From Nelumbo lutea (lineage: Eukaryota; Streptophyta; Magnoliopsida; Proteales; Nelumbonaceae), in assembly GCA_022828595.1 (NCBI GenBank), contig JAKGHH010000006.1:18162499-18226498 (forward strand): a stretch of 64,000 nucleotides of DNA, given 5' to 3'. The notes under the pieces were generated by a model. The model did not search any database. It had not been told where the DNA came from and saw only the letters and a program-made list of their open reading frames with translations. The translations under genes and the position numbers were made by a program. Below are positions 24,721 to 36,301 of this stretch, piece by piece (position 1 is the stretch's first letter; every line of letters starts with the position of its first letter).

Positions 24721-26420
24721 ATGGCCTCCTCCAGCAACACCGGACGTGGCACGGAGACAAACGCCACCGGGGAGCAACTTTAGGTCCCCATAGTGTGCAT
24801 TGGACAGTTCACCATCCCCCTTTCGGCGGATGGGATCCCCATCTTGAACACGCCACAAGCAGTGGCACCCATAAACCCTCCTACCACAAACATCCCCTTT
24901 CCTGTCCCCATTGAGACAACCTTCACTGAACCAACTGTCGTCCCCCTGGTAGCTAGCCAAAACCGATTGGAGGACCTGATGCAGTGCATGCGGGCAATGC
25001 AAGCCCAAATGCAACAGTTCTAGCAACACCAGCTTCACCAGCACCAAGTGCTGCACAACATCTCCCAGTATCACTATCAATAGCAGTTCCCCCAACTGCC
25101 ACTGAACCAACCACTACTTCCACCTCGCCACCCCGCTCCGAGGCCGGTCAAGGTCTCCCCACAGAATGGGCACCCCCGCCAGGCGAAGGCCTCCCGGCCC
25201 CTGAACCACCCCAACAGCCAGGCCTCGTCCTGAGGCCGAAGAGAGAAAAATGTCATCCCCGCCTCGCAACCCGCAGGCGGGTCGGGAACCTCGCCCGCGA
25301 GGTCGGCACCCCAGCGCTCCAAGCCCGAGCTCCCGCTCACCAAAAACCGATTCAGCACCCTGGCGGCAAACTACCAGCACTCTGAGCCCATCGAGCTCGG
25401 TAACACGGAGGCCAGCAGCGTCAGCACAAGGCCCGCTCAACGGCGAAGGCGCCGGCGAAGTCGCCAAACCGCCACCCGCACCTTGTCGGAATTCAGAGGC
25501 AAAGACACGAGCTCGGACGAGGTAGGGGCTGCCCCGGCTCTCTCCGTTCCTTCCCCCCTCGCATCGGAACTCCTGGCGGTCCCCTTACCCAGAGACTTCA
25601 AGCTCCCACCTCTGGACAAGTACGACGGGTCCTTCGACCCCAACGACCACGTTGACGCCTTTCAGTCGCAAATGCACCTCGCCAGGGCTAGCGAATCGTG
25701 CATGTGCGTGGCCTTTACCACAACCCTCAGGGGGTAGCCCGCACTTGGTACAGGAACCTGGCCCCCAGGTCGATAAAGTGCTGGGCCCAATTCATGCAAG
25801 TCTTCACCACACACTTCGTCACCAGCCGACAGTGCCCCAGAACAGAGGAAAGCATCTTTGGAGTGATCCAAAGAGAAGGAGAATCTATTCGGGGCTACAT
25901 CAAGCGGTTCAACGAAGCATGCTTGCAAATACCACGGTTGGACCCTGCAGTGCAGCTCACAGCGGCTAAAAGAGGGGTGACGCACAAAGAGTTCAAATGG
26001 CACATGGTGGCCAACCAGCCCGCGACCGTGGCTGAATTCCTCAAACTCGTGGATAAGTTCATGAGGACAGATGAAGAAATCAGCCAACGAACCGAAGGCA
26101 GGAACGAGAAAAGAAAGAGAGAAGGCGAGCTCTCCAACCCGGTGAATAGAAAAAACCCGACCCGGGAGCCGAAGCCGAACCAGTCCTTCCGGGCCCCCCT
26201 AGCAGTTCAGACGGACTACACGCCATTAAACACGAGGCGGACAGAGATCTTAATGACGATCAAAGACGCTCTATACGTTAAGTGGCCACATCACCTAAAG
26301 GGAAATCTGAACGAGAGAAACAAGAATTTGTATTGTAGTTTCCATAGAGACCATGGTCATAGCACCGAACAGTGTAATAACCTCCGGGACAAGATAGAGG
26401 GACTCATCCGTCGCGGATAA
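24721..26420 (+). pseudogene. G gag (broken)
   Basis: The probable start is ATG 24721 (MASSSNTGRGTET). In-frame stops occur at 24781, 25021, 25081 and 25231. An extra G in the run 25730-25734 causes a frameshift: VAFTTTLRG ends one frame and GVARTWYRNLAPRS continues in the next. The capsid-like core follows (WAQFMQVFTTHFV, FNEACLQIPRLDP), then YCSFHRDHGHSTEQC, the Cys/His-containing segment common in Tat gag. TAA at 26418 replaces a codon that in relatives is usually Tyr (RRG-Y-L), so gag and pol were probably one frame. Confidence 0.88.
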
Positions 26421-29400
26421 TTGAGAAACTTTGTACAGCACAGCAATAACAATAAAGCATGTCGGCAAAGGGAGCACGAAAAGGATGCCCCCGAGTCTAG
26501 CAACAGACCTGCCAAACCGTTGCAGAAGCAGCCTCCGGAAGAGAGGCCAGTTCGGGGAACCATCCATGTAATAGTGGGAGGTTCGGTGGAAGCGGGGTGT
26601 ACCTCGGCAGCAGCCCAGACTTCAGTTCACGAAGCGGCCCTCGAAGAAAGGAACCCCCCAAAGAGACCAAAGATCGAAGAACCAATCTTTTTCACAAAGG
26701 ACGACGCGCGAGGAGTCCACTACCCCCATGATGACGCACTTGTCATTAAGCTAAGGATCAGCGATTTCGAGGTCAGGTGCGTACTCATAGATTTGGGCAG
26801 CTCAGCAGACATCCTCTTCAAATCAGCATTTGACCAGCTGCAGTTAAAGAGGAGCGAGCTTAAGCCCGCGAGCACTCCCCTGGTAGGTTTCAGCGAAGAG
26901 GAAGTCAGGCCCCTCGGAAAAGTAACTGTCCCTGTGGAAGTCGGCACATGGCCTTGTGCGGTCAGACTCAACCATGATTTCCTGGTAGTCGTGACCCCCT
27001 CCCCATACAATGCCATAATAGGGCGGCCGATCACGCATATCCTACGGGTGGCGGTCTCCACCTACTATTTGGCCATGAAGTTCCCTACGGACTTCGGTAT
27101 AGGGGTAGCGCGGGGAGACCAGCTCGAGTCCCGCAAGTGCTACGTTGCCGCCCTAAAGGGAAAAATCAAGGCGGCCGACGACCTCGAACTGGAGCGGCCG
27201 ACGGAGCAAGGTGAGGAGCGAGCTTCGCCCACAGAGGAAACAGTCGCAATCCCGACTTCAGCTACGGACCCAGCTCGCACACTAAGCATCGGAGCTTCCA
27301 TCGAAGACCCCCTACGAGCTGAACTGGTGAGTTTTTTACTTCAAAATTTAGATATTTTTGCCTGGTCCGCGGCTGACATGCCCGGCATTAGCCCCAGACT
27401 GATAACTCACAAACTTAATACTGACCCTGTAGTCAGACCCGTTAGACAGAAGAAACGCAACTTAGCCCCAGAACGCTGGAGAGCGGTCAACGAGGAGGTT
27501 GAGAAGCTCCTTGCAGCAAACTTCATAAGGGAAGTCCACTACCCGAGCTGGGTGGCCAACCCGGTGTTGGTAAAAAAGGCAAGCGGCAAGTGGTGCATGT
27601 GCATCGACTATACCGACCTGAACCAAGCTTGCCCGAAAGATTGCTTCCCCCTCCCCAGAATTGACCGCCTAGTGGACGCGGCCTCGGGAAACGAGTTGCT
27701 AAGCTTCCTGGACGCCTACTCGGGCTACAACCAAGTTAGGATGGACCCATCCGATGAGGAAAAAACCAGCTTCATAATCGAGTTCGGCCTGTATTGCTAC
27801 AAAGTCATGCCATTCGGACTAAAAAATGTAGGGGCAACTTTCCAAAGACTTGTAAATAAGCTATTTTGGTCCCTGATTGGTACGAAGATAGAGTGCTATG
27901 TAGACGACATGGTCGTCAAGACTCAGTTTTCACAAGAGTTAATACAAGACTTAGATTCTGTTTTCCAAATCCTGCATCAGTTTAGCATGAAGTTGAATCC
28001 CAACAAGTGTGTCTTCGGCGTCACCTCAGGCAAGTTCCTAGGCTACATTGTCAATCGACGTGGTATTGAGGTGAACCCGGACAAAATAAAATCCATTCTA
28101 GATATGAAACCACCTCGGAAAGTAAAAGAGGTTCAGAGGCTAAACGGCCGCATAGCCGCTCTAAGCCGCTTCTTGTCTAAGTCAGCAGACCGCTGCCTAC
28201 CCTTCTTCAAGGCAGTCAAAGGCAAAGGGTTCGAGTGGACCCAGGACTGCCAGTTCGCGTTCGATGAACTAAAAGGTTACCTCGCTAGTGTGCCAACCTT
28301 AGCCCGGCCCGAGGTGGGCGAGGTCTTAGAACTGTACCTCTCGGCGAGCGACGAGGCGGTCAGTTTGGTACTAATAAAGGAAACAGACCGGGTCCAACGA
28401 CCCATATATTACGTTAGTAAAATTTTGCAGGGAGCAGAGGCAAGGTACCCGGAGATAGAAAAACTAGCATATGCCCTAGTAATAGCAGCTCGTAAACTCT
28501 GCCCGTACTTCCAGGCTCACACCGTCATCGTCCTAACTGATAAACCTCTTAGACAAGTTTTACTCAAACACGAAGTCTCCGGTCGACTGACGAAATGGGC
28601 CATCGAACTCAGCGAGTACGACCTCCAGTACAAACCAAGAACCGCTATCAAGGTCCAAGCTTTGGCAGATTTTATCGTCGAGTGCACTTTCAGCCACGAA
28701 GCCCCACAGGTCGAGCCCGAGGTCCCCAGTTGCGGCGAACCCGGAGCTCCTGAGCCCATAGAGTTCGAACCCCGTGAAGTAGCACCCAGTGTGGCATCTC
28801 TCCTGGTCAGGCAAAGAGCAAATTGGGATGAGGAGCCCTGGATCCTTCACGTGGATGGTTCCTCGAACCGGCAAGGCAACGGAGCTGGAATAGTCTTGTG
28901 CGGCCCGAGCGGCACAAAAGTAGAATACGCACTACGCTTTGAGGTCACGGCATCCAACAACGAGGCAGAGTACGAAGCACTGATCGCCGGGCTGGACCTA
29001 GCGCGAAAGGTTAAGGCAAAACACTTGGTCATCTGCAGCGATTCTCAGCTCGTGGTAAACCAAGTTACCGGCGAATACGAAGCACGCAATCTCTCCATGA
29101 TCGCATATTTGGCCAAAGTAAAAGAAGCCCTGCTCAACTTCCGGTCACACATCATCAGGCAAATCCCGAGGTCCAAAAACATTGAGGCCGACGCCCTGTC
29201 CCGGTTAGCCAGCACGAGTCACAACAATATGAGAACTGTGTACATAGAGGACTTACCTCGGCCTAGTATTCTCGGGGGGACAGAGGAGGTCGCTCCCGTC
29301 TTAGAAGTAGAGCCGAGCTGGATCGATCCACTCGCGAGCTTCCTGATAGATGGAACCCTCCCTGCAGAACGCAATGCGGCCAAGAGGGTGCAGCGCCAGG

Positions 29401-30545
29401 CGGCCAAATACGTCATAATAGACGAACGGTTATACCGACGGTCGTACAGGCTCCCCTATTTGCGGTGCCTGCGACCTACCAAAGCCGAGTTCGTACTCCG
29501 CGACACTCATGAAGGCCTGTGCGGCGGACACTTGAGGGGCAGAGCACTCACCCAAAAGGCACTTCGACAAGGATACTACTGGCCAACGATGAAGGCAGAA
29601 GCTGTCGAGCTCGTCAGAAAATGCGACAAGTGTCAGAAGCACGCTAACATCCACCATCAACCTGCCTCCGACCTCAAATACCTCGCCAGCCCGTGGCCCT
29701 TTGCACAATGGGGCATCGATCTCCTAGGGCCATTCCCACCAGCAATAGGCGGAAGAAAATTCTTAGTTGTTGCAGTAGATTACTTTACGAAGTGGATAGA
29801 AGCCGAACCTCTGGCAACTGTTACGACTCGAAACATACAGAACTTCTTTTGGAAGAACATAGTATGTCGGTTCGGATTACCTCGGGTTCTAATCTCCGAC
29901 AACGGCAAACAGTTTGAGGATATCAAGTTCCAAGAGTGGTGCCAGAACATGGGGATTCGGCAAAATTTCACGTCAGTCGCGCACCCATAGGCAAACGGTC
30001 AGACGGAAGTGATGAACAGAGCCATCCTGTGTGGACTGAAAGCACGTTTGGATCGAGCTAAGGGATTGTGGGCCGAAGAGCTACCAAGTGTCTTATGGGC
30101 TCACCGAACGACCGAAAAAGCAGCCATGGGAGAAACCCCTTTCAACCTCACCTACGGCACTGAAGCGGTGATCCCGGCGGAAATCGAAATACCAACGTTG
30201 CGATTAGAAACATACGATGATCGGACGAACGGAGACGAGTTACGCACCAACCTCGACCTACTGGACGAGGTAAGGGACCTCACGCACATCCGAACAGTGG
30301 CATACCAGCAGTAGGTAGCTCGCTACTACAATAGAAGAGTAAAGCAACGAAGCTTCCTAGTCGGCGACCTAGTCCTCCGTAAGATTATGGTGCCCGAACC
30401 CAGCGTCGGCAAGCTTGGACCTAATTGGGAAGGGTCCTATAAAGTAAAAACAGCGCTCGGGGGCGCATACGAACTTGAAACCTTGGAAGGCAAACGAGTA
30501 CCCCGAACGTGGAACATCGTGAACTTGAGGCGATACTACCTATAA
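26421..30545 (+). pseudogene. G pol: protease, reverse transcriptase, two RNase H domains, integrase (two stops)
   Basis: One frame of 1,374 codons with TAG at 29988 and 30312. Domains counted from 26421: protease with DLGSSADILF (D124; relatives usually have DTGSS); reverse transcriptase with LVKKASGKWCMCIDYTDLN, MPFGLKN and YVDDMVVK (Y493); the original RNase H (LYLSASDEAVSLVL), in which the first catalytic Asp position is altered; a second, archaeal-type RNase H starting WILHVDGSSNRQGNGAG (D812) with NNEAEYEAL and SDSQLVVNQ; and integrase with CDKCQKHANIHH, D1100, D1160 and E1196, a D,D(35)E spacing. The first stop falls just before the integrase Glu. It copies and inserts the element; this copy cannot without suppression. 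Confidence 0.92.
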
Positions 30546-30755
30546 ACCACCTAGCGAAGTGGACGAAATTAGGCCATGCGACACAAGGCAAGCCGAGGAA
30601 CTTCAGCACATTATCAGCTCGGCAAAAAATCAGTTCGCGGCATAAAAGACCACGGAAATTTAAAAACCCGGCAAAGAAACAGCTCGGGGAAGATGAGCAA
30701 GGGGAAAAAGACACTCCATTGCAAGAAACAGTACACTGGAAAAAAAAAAAAAAAT
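30546..30755. other. G spacer between pol and the antisense gene
   Basis: About 210 bp between the convergent ends of pol and the antisense gene. It contains an A13-14 run near 30739. No other feature seen. Confidence 0.6.
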
Positions 30756-32730
30756 TTACATGCCCGGAGCCACTTCTTCGCCATCAGAAGGCACTTCAAC
30801 AACACCCGAAGGCCCTGCCTCTCCTTCAGAGTCCGGCTCGCCATCGGCAGCAATGGCCATCTCCTGAGTTATACGCGAAGTGGTTATGGCACTTACATCG
30901 AGGTCGGGGTATGTATTCCGGATCATCCACCGGCTCAACTTGAACCCCCTCCTGTAAGAGTCCACCATCAGATCGTCAAAACGCGGGGAGGCAATGTAGT
31001 CTTCAACTGCCTTCTTCTTGGCGTCTTCAATGCCTTGGGAAAAAATCTGTGTTCTCTCCCTAATGTCCTCCTGAAGATACTCGACTTGATGCTGCAAATC
31101 CAACTTCAAGTTTGCCATATGCTTGACAACTACCCCCATGGCCTCGGCGTCACGCTGAGACCTCACCTGTCTGGCCATCGCGACGCGAGCAGCCTTTTTG
31201 GTAGCATAAGCAGGCGCCTCAGCAGCCCGGGTATTTGCCTCTGCAGCACGAAAGGCTTCTTCAGCAGCATGAGCGGCAGCCTCAGCAGCTCGCGCCTGTC
31301 GCGAGCTCCTCTCCACTTGGGCCGCCAAGGCATGAATCGAAGAATTCACCTACCAAAAGAAACAAGTGAGCAAAATGACAGCAGAAGCAACAAAATAAAA
31401 AAGGAAGACAAAATCTAACTTACCACCATGGCATGTGTTACGGCGCGGCAAGCGACCTGATTCAAGGGAAGATCGGTCCACGCCGCGACCTCCTCGGGGA
31501 AAGCAGCGTCCCTACTCTTCTGAAGAGCGTAGTTCGGCGTCAACACACTCCTAAACTCCCCTTGAGCTCCCGAGCCTGAGGGCCTAGCCCGCGTATGAGC
31601 AGACCTAGAGTGAGCAGGAGCACTTGAGTACGCAGGAGCGCCCGTATGAGTGGTTTCAGCGTAAGGCGCCCCGGCAGTCTCGTGCACCGGTGGAGTCACT
31701 TCGGGCTCCCTGGGCAGATCCTCTGGCGTATGGTCTGGGGCTTGGGGCTCCTCATCCAGGGGCAGCTCGTTACGAGTTCACTTGGAAACCCACTTCCTCC
31801 TCTTCATACCTTGGAACAAACGCCCCCCGCAAGTTCTCTCCGCATCCATCACACCTACAGAAACGAGTTCGACATCAAAAAAAAAAGAAAAAGAAAAAAA
31901 GAAAGCCGCATAGCCAGAAACTTACCCGAACTCAGGCTGGCTGCAAAAAGCTTGGCCTCCGTTAAGTAGTGGTGGCACTTTAAGCCTTTCCGTGCCCATT
32001 GCCGGAGATCCTTCACTGTCTCTTTATCAAGAGTTACGCCCAAATCGGGAGCGGCCTCACCCCACCCGGTCTGAAAGGGCCATCCTTGTGCACTTCACAC
32101 GCCAAAGTAGTCCCGCTTCCAAGCCGGGACCTTATTAGGAAGATCGTGCAGAAGCTTGAAACCCTGGCGAGGAGTAAGGTAATACGCCCGTCTCCCCCCT
32201 GGAAGAGAACCCGCCTGTCTCTTGAGCATCAAGATAGAGGAGAATATCTCTAAGTCTAAGGGAAAGTTCTGCTCACAAAAAAGGGAAATTGTCCCCACCA
32301 GGTTCCGAATAGAGTTCGGATGAAGCTGGCCAATGGTGACACCAAAGTGGTTTATGACTTCGACGAGAAGGGGATGGAAAGGAAGTCACAACCCTACAGC
32401 AAGCTGCTCTCGAAAAATCACGATCTCATCGGGACCGTGTTCCCAAGGAAAGCTACCCGAAGGAATAAAATATGTGTACCCCCCAGGAAGATTGTAAGAC
32501 AGAAGTATGGATTGAAGCCCCTCAGGCGTCATGGTCGAAGGGCCAAACCAGTCTAGCATCCGACCTCGGTGGGAGGTAGACGCCAAACTGCCCGAAGCGA
32601 CTCGACCTGCTGGTTCGTAGTCCTCAAACTCCACCTCAGGATCACTGAGGCAGAATGGGGACACGGCTCGGTTGGTGGAACCTACATCGGCCCTACTCGA
32701 AGAGTCGTTTGAGCTATCAAAGCTAGACAT
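30756..32730 (-). pseudogene. Antisense three-exon gene of G (gypsy-type transposon protein, PF04195-like)
   Basis: Minus strand. Proposed exons are 32730-31926, 31854-31424 and 31349-30756, totalling 1,830 nt. The introns (31925-31855, 71 bp; 31423-31350, 74 bp) begin GTAAG, end TAG, and the first is strongly U-rich. The three exons lie in three different frames, yet the phases join perfectly. Exon 1 holds WFGPSTMTPEGLQSILLSYN and, further on, LPFHPLLVEVINHFGVTIGQ, typical of the family named putative gypsy-type transposon. Exon 2 is Pro/Ala/Ser-rich and probably disordered. Exon 3 is Ala-rich coiled coil (AAEAAAHAAEEAFRAAEA) ending in an acidic tail. Three TGA stops interrupt it (about 32386, 32095 and in exon 2 near 31780). 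Antisense genes are known in Tat elements such as Grande; their role is unknown. Confidence 0.75.
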
Positions 32731-32904
32731 TGGGGAAAAGATGAATTCAAGAAAGTACTCACCGGAAGGTTTGAAGAAATACCAAAGAACCGTGAACTGT
32801 ATAACCGGCCTTGACGCGAGCTGGAAAAGACTTGGACGCGAGCTGAAGGGTTGGATGCGAACTCAATAGACAAACCGCAAAAGTGACAACAACCGGGGTC
32901 CCCA

Positions 32905-32914
32905 CTATTTATAT
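32905..32914 (-). promoter_or_regulatory. TATA box of the antisense gene
   Basis: The minus strand reads ATATAAATAG, about 175 bp upstream of the ATG at 32730 and flanked by GC-richer DNA. It has the consensus and spacing of a plant core promoter. Confidence 0.6.
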
Positions 32915-32959
32915 CAACAGTAACCAAGAATCGACCGTGCAGACTGAAGACGATCCGAC

Positions 32960-33245
32960 GGCCCACGTTCTTACCAACCGCACAACCCTTAAGGTCGAGA
33001 CGTGACGGGCGCACGTCTTTTCGAGAAAAGTGAAACGTCAGCACGTCTTTTGAAACCGACGTCGCTTCGACACGTGTCTTTTCAAAACTGACGCACCGCA
33101 CGTCTCCCTGACAATTGACCGCGCACGTACAGCAGTGGCGTGGCTTTTTGAAATGACCCGCTATCACGTCCCAGCGGCGCGAGTTGGTTTGAAATTTAAA
33201 ACGTGCAGTCACAACCACCAGCATTCTTGAGTAAGCACGTTTCCA
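32960..33245. promoter_or_regulatory. Array of about twelve ACGT cores upstream of the antisense gene
   Basis: CACGT, GACGT or AACGT occurs about twelve times in 285 bp, including CACGTG near 33071 and repeated gcacgtctttt at 33011 and 33042. ACGT is the core bound by plant bZIP factors. Its position upstream of the antisense TATA box suggests promoter elements; binding is inferred only. Confidence 0.55.
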
Positions 33246-33369
33246 GCCTTCTCGAAAGCAAAAGCGTCTCGTACAGTGAAGGTTTAAAGGACGGGAAAAA
33301 TCCACCAGCTACCTCGCGAAAACTCCCCGCACCATGGCAAGACCCTCAGTGCAAGGAGTGGGGGGCAAT
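33246..33369 (+). other. G 3' end with polypurine tract
   Basis: The tract gcaaggagtggggggcaa (about 33350-33368) directly precedes the 3' LTR and would prime plus-strand synthesis. Confidence 0.75.
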
Positions 33370-34204
33370 TGATGAAGGAAGATTTGGCCCGACCTCTTTA
33401 TTATGTGACACGAGGCAGAAATGACAGCTCGGCAAAAGATGCCAAGCCTAGGCGGGAACAAGGGGATACACTTCGCCGAACTGACCCTTCGCCGAACTGA
33501 CCCACCTTGTAACAGCTCGGGATACACTTCGCCGAACTGACCCACCTTGCAACAGTTCGGGATACACTTCGCTGAACTGACCACTTGTAACAGCTCGGGA
33601 TACACTTCGCCGAACTGACCCACCTTGTAATAGCTCGGGATACACTTCACCGAACTGACCCACCTTGTAACAGTTCGGGATACCTCCGAGCTCAAGACCG
33701 CCTCGCTCAGCACTTCGCATCATCTTCTGGGCACCAAAGCCAAACAAGTCGTACCATGCCTGACACTAGGGAAGTCCGTGCCCGAGGGCGCCACGCCTGA
33801 CTGACTTGGGATCTAACGTTTGGCAGCAGCACTCTAAACGGCCACCTGCCACCGCCACTGACGCCGCCATCTCCAGTTAGATGGTTAGACAGTGACGGTT
33901 CTGTCTCAGCAGAAAGGATGATGGCCGAGTTGACAAGCACAAGGGTAATCATACCCGATCTGACAAGGGCCTCGGGACGAGTACACGAAATGACTATAAG
34001 AGCCCCCTGCCCCCCGACAACAGAGGTATGCAAACTTTGTGCTATCTGGTATTACCTTGCTTTTGAAGGATTCTAACTTGAGCTTCGGAGCCTCTACACC
34101 GGGTTCCCCCCGGAGCTTTCCCATCTCCTCCGTTTCAGGTTGCCTGCTACCCGTTCGGAAGCAAGGCAGCGGACAGCTAAGACCAGCCGGATCGCACTCC
34201 ATCA
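33370..34204 (+). repeat. G 3' LTR
   Basis: 835 bp, aligned with 23798-24633 throughout, including the five-copy 40-bp array (33462-33686). Differences are mainly transitions. Confidence 0.93.
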
Positions 34205-34736
34205 AAGATCAAATCTTGATTTCTCCCAAGAACTGGAGATCGAACTGCTGGAGGCGAAGGCGGCTGTAGGAAGGAGGCGGCAAGAGAGTATTTGCAGGGT
34301 GCAAATTCTCTCTTCTTTTGATTTCAGCTCTGAAGACAAGAATGTGGTATGTTGCTTGCATGTTTAAAGGCTGCCGCCCCCTCCTCCTTTTATAATCTCA
34401 AAGGGATTAGCTCCTGATCCCATTAGGAGTTGCTAACCCAAATCATATTTGGAATAGAAGTCCCCTTAAGTGATAAGGGATAACCCTTATCTTATATGCA
34501 GATTAGATCAGCCATCTCCTAATCTAATTAGGAGGCTTCCAGATCTAAATCTTATTTAGATCTTGGACTCTCTAAGTGGATAGGGTCTGGGCCCAATCCT
34601 AGAAGTTTGCTTAAGGCTCATTTAAGGTTATGTATTCACTTAGCCTTCCAAACTGCTGCCCAGTTGGGCTTCCTTGTATGGCCTGGGACCCAAACATTGA
34701 TCTACACATCAGGCACATGGGTTCAGCCCAACCTTT
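34205..34736 (-). repeat. Copia-I 5' LTR, middle segment
   Basis: Continues the LTR after G. Compared with the 3' LTR it has a deletion of about 53 bp near 34600-34605. It ends at the ccttt duplicate where R begins. Confidence 0.88.
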
Positions 34737-36263
34737 TGACAGGTTTGTCGAAGCCCTCAAAATTATTACTAGTCCCACAATAAAATATTTGCAGTAAAAG
34801 TGGTTCTAGGTCGAATCCCACAAGGAGCAAATCAGTAATCTCTTAGCCGAATGGGTAAAGTAATTGTGTGGAAAAATTAAATAACTAAAATTAAAAGAAT
34901 AACAATCTAAACAAACAAGAGAAAATCAGTCTTACCGAATTCTGGTTCAAGGGTTCGGGTTGAATCGATTGGCCATCGATCCTAGGTACAATTAAGCATT
35001 CTTGCAATTCAAGCCTTTAACCTTAGATTTATTAGGATAGCCATAATAAACCTTGTGTTTTCCTAATTCAGTTGACCAAACCCAGCATTCGATCAACACT
35101 TATCACCACTCAACTGGGTACGATAGCGTTCCATGTTAAACAATGATAGTATTAAGATTTGTGAAAATAGTTAAACCAAAATAACAATATATGAAATAGC
35201 TGCAATTACTGAATTTTGTTCCATCGATTATTTTAGGTTGAACCATGTTAAAACATTGGTCAAAGGCTGTCACGAACAATTGACCCAAAAAGATAACAAC
35301 CTAATTGCTACTTGTACCATTATTCGTGACAATTACGGATCACCGAAATCATGGATAGCAGTAGGAAAATCAACATTAATTCAGTTTGTCAGACTAGTTA
35401 ACATTAACATCCAATAAAAATGTGCACAAGAACCAATGAATACTTGAATTAAAAAGAAAGAAAATAAAGTAACTACAGAACCTCACAATGACACAATCGA
35501 ACCTCCCCACTTGAACCAGAAAAAGAAGCTTAGCTACTCATGATTTGCGCAATCTCCATGCTATTCTTCTCCATAGCCAAACTGCTTTCTTGCTTCTTGG
35601 TCTTCTTGATGATCTCTTGGATCTTGGAATGAGTGATTTCTAGAGCTGGTTCACCCCCCTCTTTATATAGCTAAAGGAGATGGCTGTTTTCCAACTCCTT
35701 CTAGGAGATCATCTTATCCTTAGGGAGTTTTGATCTTATCTTGAACTAATCCTATCCTATCTCTTATCTAATGCTCTAATCTCAATCTTTTTATCTCTCT
35801 AGGATTACATTCAAGACTTTAGATCTGATAAAACTCTCTCCTTGGAGATTACATTCGAAATTCGGACTCTTAACTCTTGAATTCGAGTTGGGCTGCTTCA
35901 AGGTACTTCTGCGAGTTGGGCTTAAGTTGTGAAATGGGCCTGACTGCGAACTTGCTCCGACTTTGGACTATTTGATGCAGGACGAATCTGTCAAAACCCA
36001 AAACATAAAAGTTGTGGACCTTCCTTTCATCTTTCTAATGCTTCTTGAATTGTCCAATTCGGTGTCCGGAATTGAGAGTTAGGCCCAGATTACTGACTGT
36101 CGCCGAAACTGTGCAAAATCACCCGATTTGTCCTGTTTTCTTCCAATTGCCATCTTTATTGCCCTAGATCGAAAGACAAGAGTAATGAGTTCATTTAAGT
36201 GATAAATAAATATAAAAGAGTGAATATTTGAGGATAAAAATAGGGTTCTTTTTTGTCTCATCA
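34737..36263 (-). repeat. R 3' LTR (1,527 bp)
   Basis: On the plus strand it runs TGACAGGTTTG to GTCTCATCA. The TATA box is the complement of ctttatatag at 35661-35670. It differs from the right LTR at perhaps two dozen sites. Confidence 0.9.
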
Positions 36264-36301
36264 AATCCCCCCACACTTAAACTTTGCCCGTCCTCGGGCA
36301 A
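36264..36301 (-). other. R polypurine tract and adjacent hairpin
   Basis: Complement of aatccccccacacttaa (36264-36280) is the purine tract. Next to it is a hairpin on the plus strand, ttgcccg-TCCT-cgggcaa (36284-36301). The same arrangement with a different stem occurs in S. Confidence 0.75.

Larger units (their letters stand above)
23798..34204 (+). mobile_element. G: Gypsy-superfamily, Tat-lineage LTR retrotransposon with an antisense gene
   Basis: A 10.4 kb element flanked by aagat at 23793-23797 and 34205-34209. The LTRs are 836 and 835 bp (TGATGAAGG...ATCA). The domain order is gag, protease, reverse transcriptase, RNase H, second archaeal-type RNase H, integrase. It is Gypsy because integrase follows RNase H; the second RNase H and the antisense gene point to the Tat lineage. 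By eye the LTRs differ at roughly two dozen sites. Confidence 0.93.

Noticed and set aside
30576..31418. Long plus-strand reading frame of 280 codons after G pol
   Set aside because: It overlaps the antisense exon 3 on the opposite strand; its composition mirrors the Ala-rich coiled coil, and no domain is recognisable. A shadow frame.
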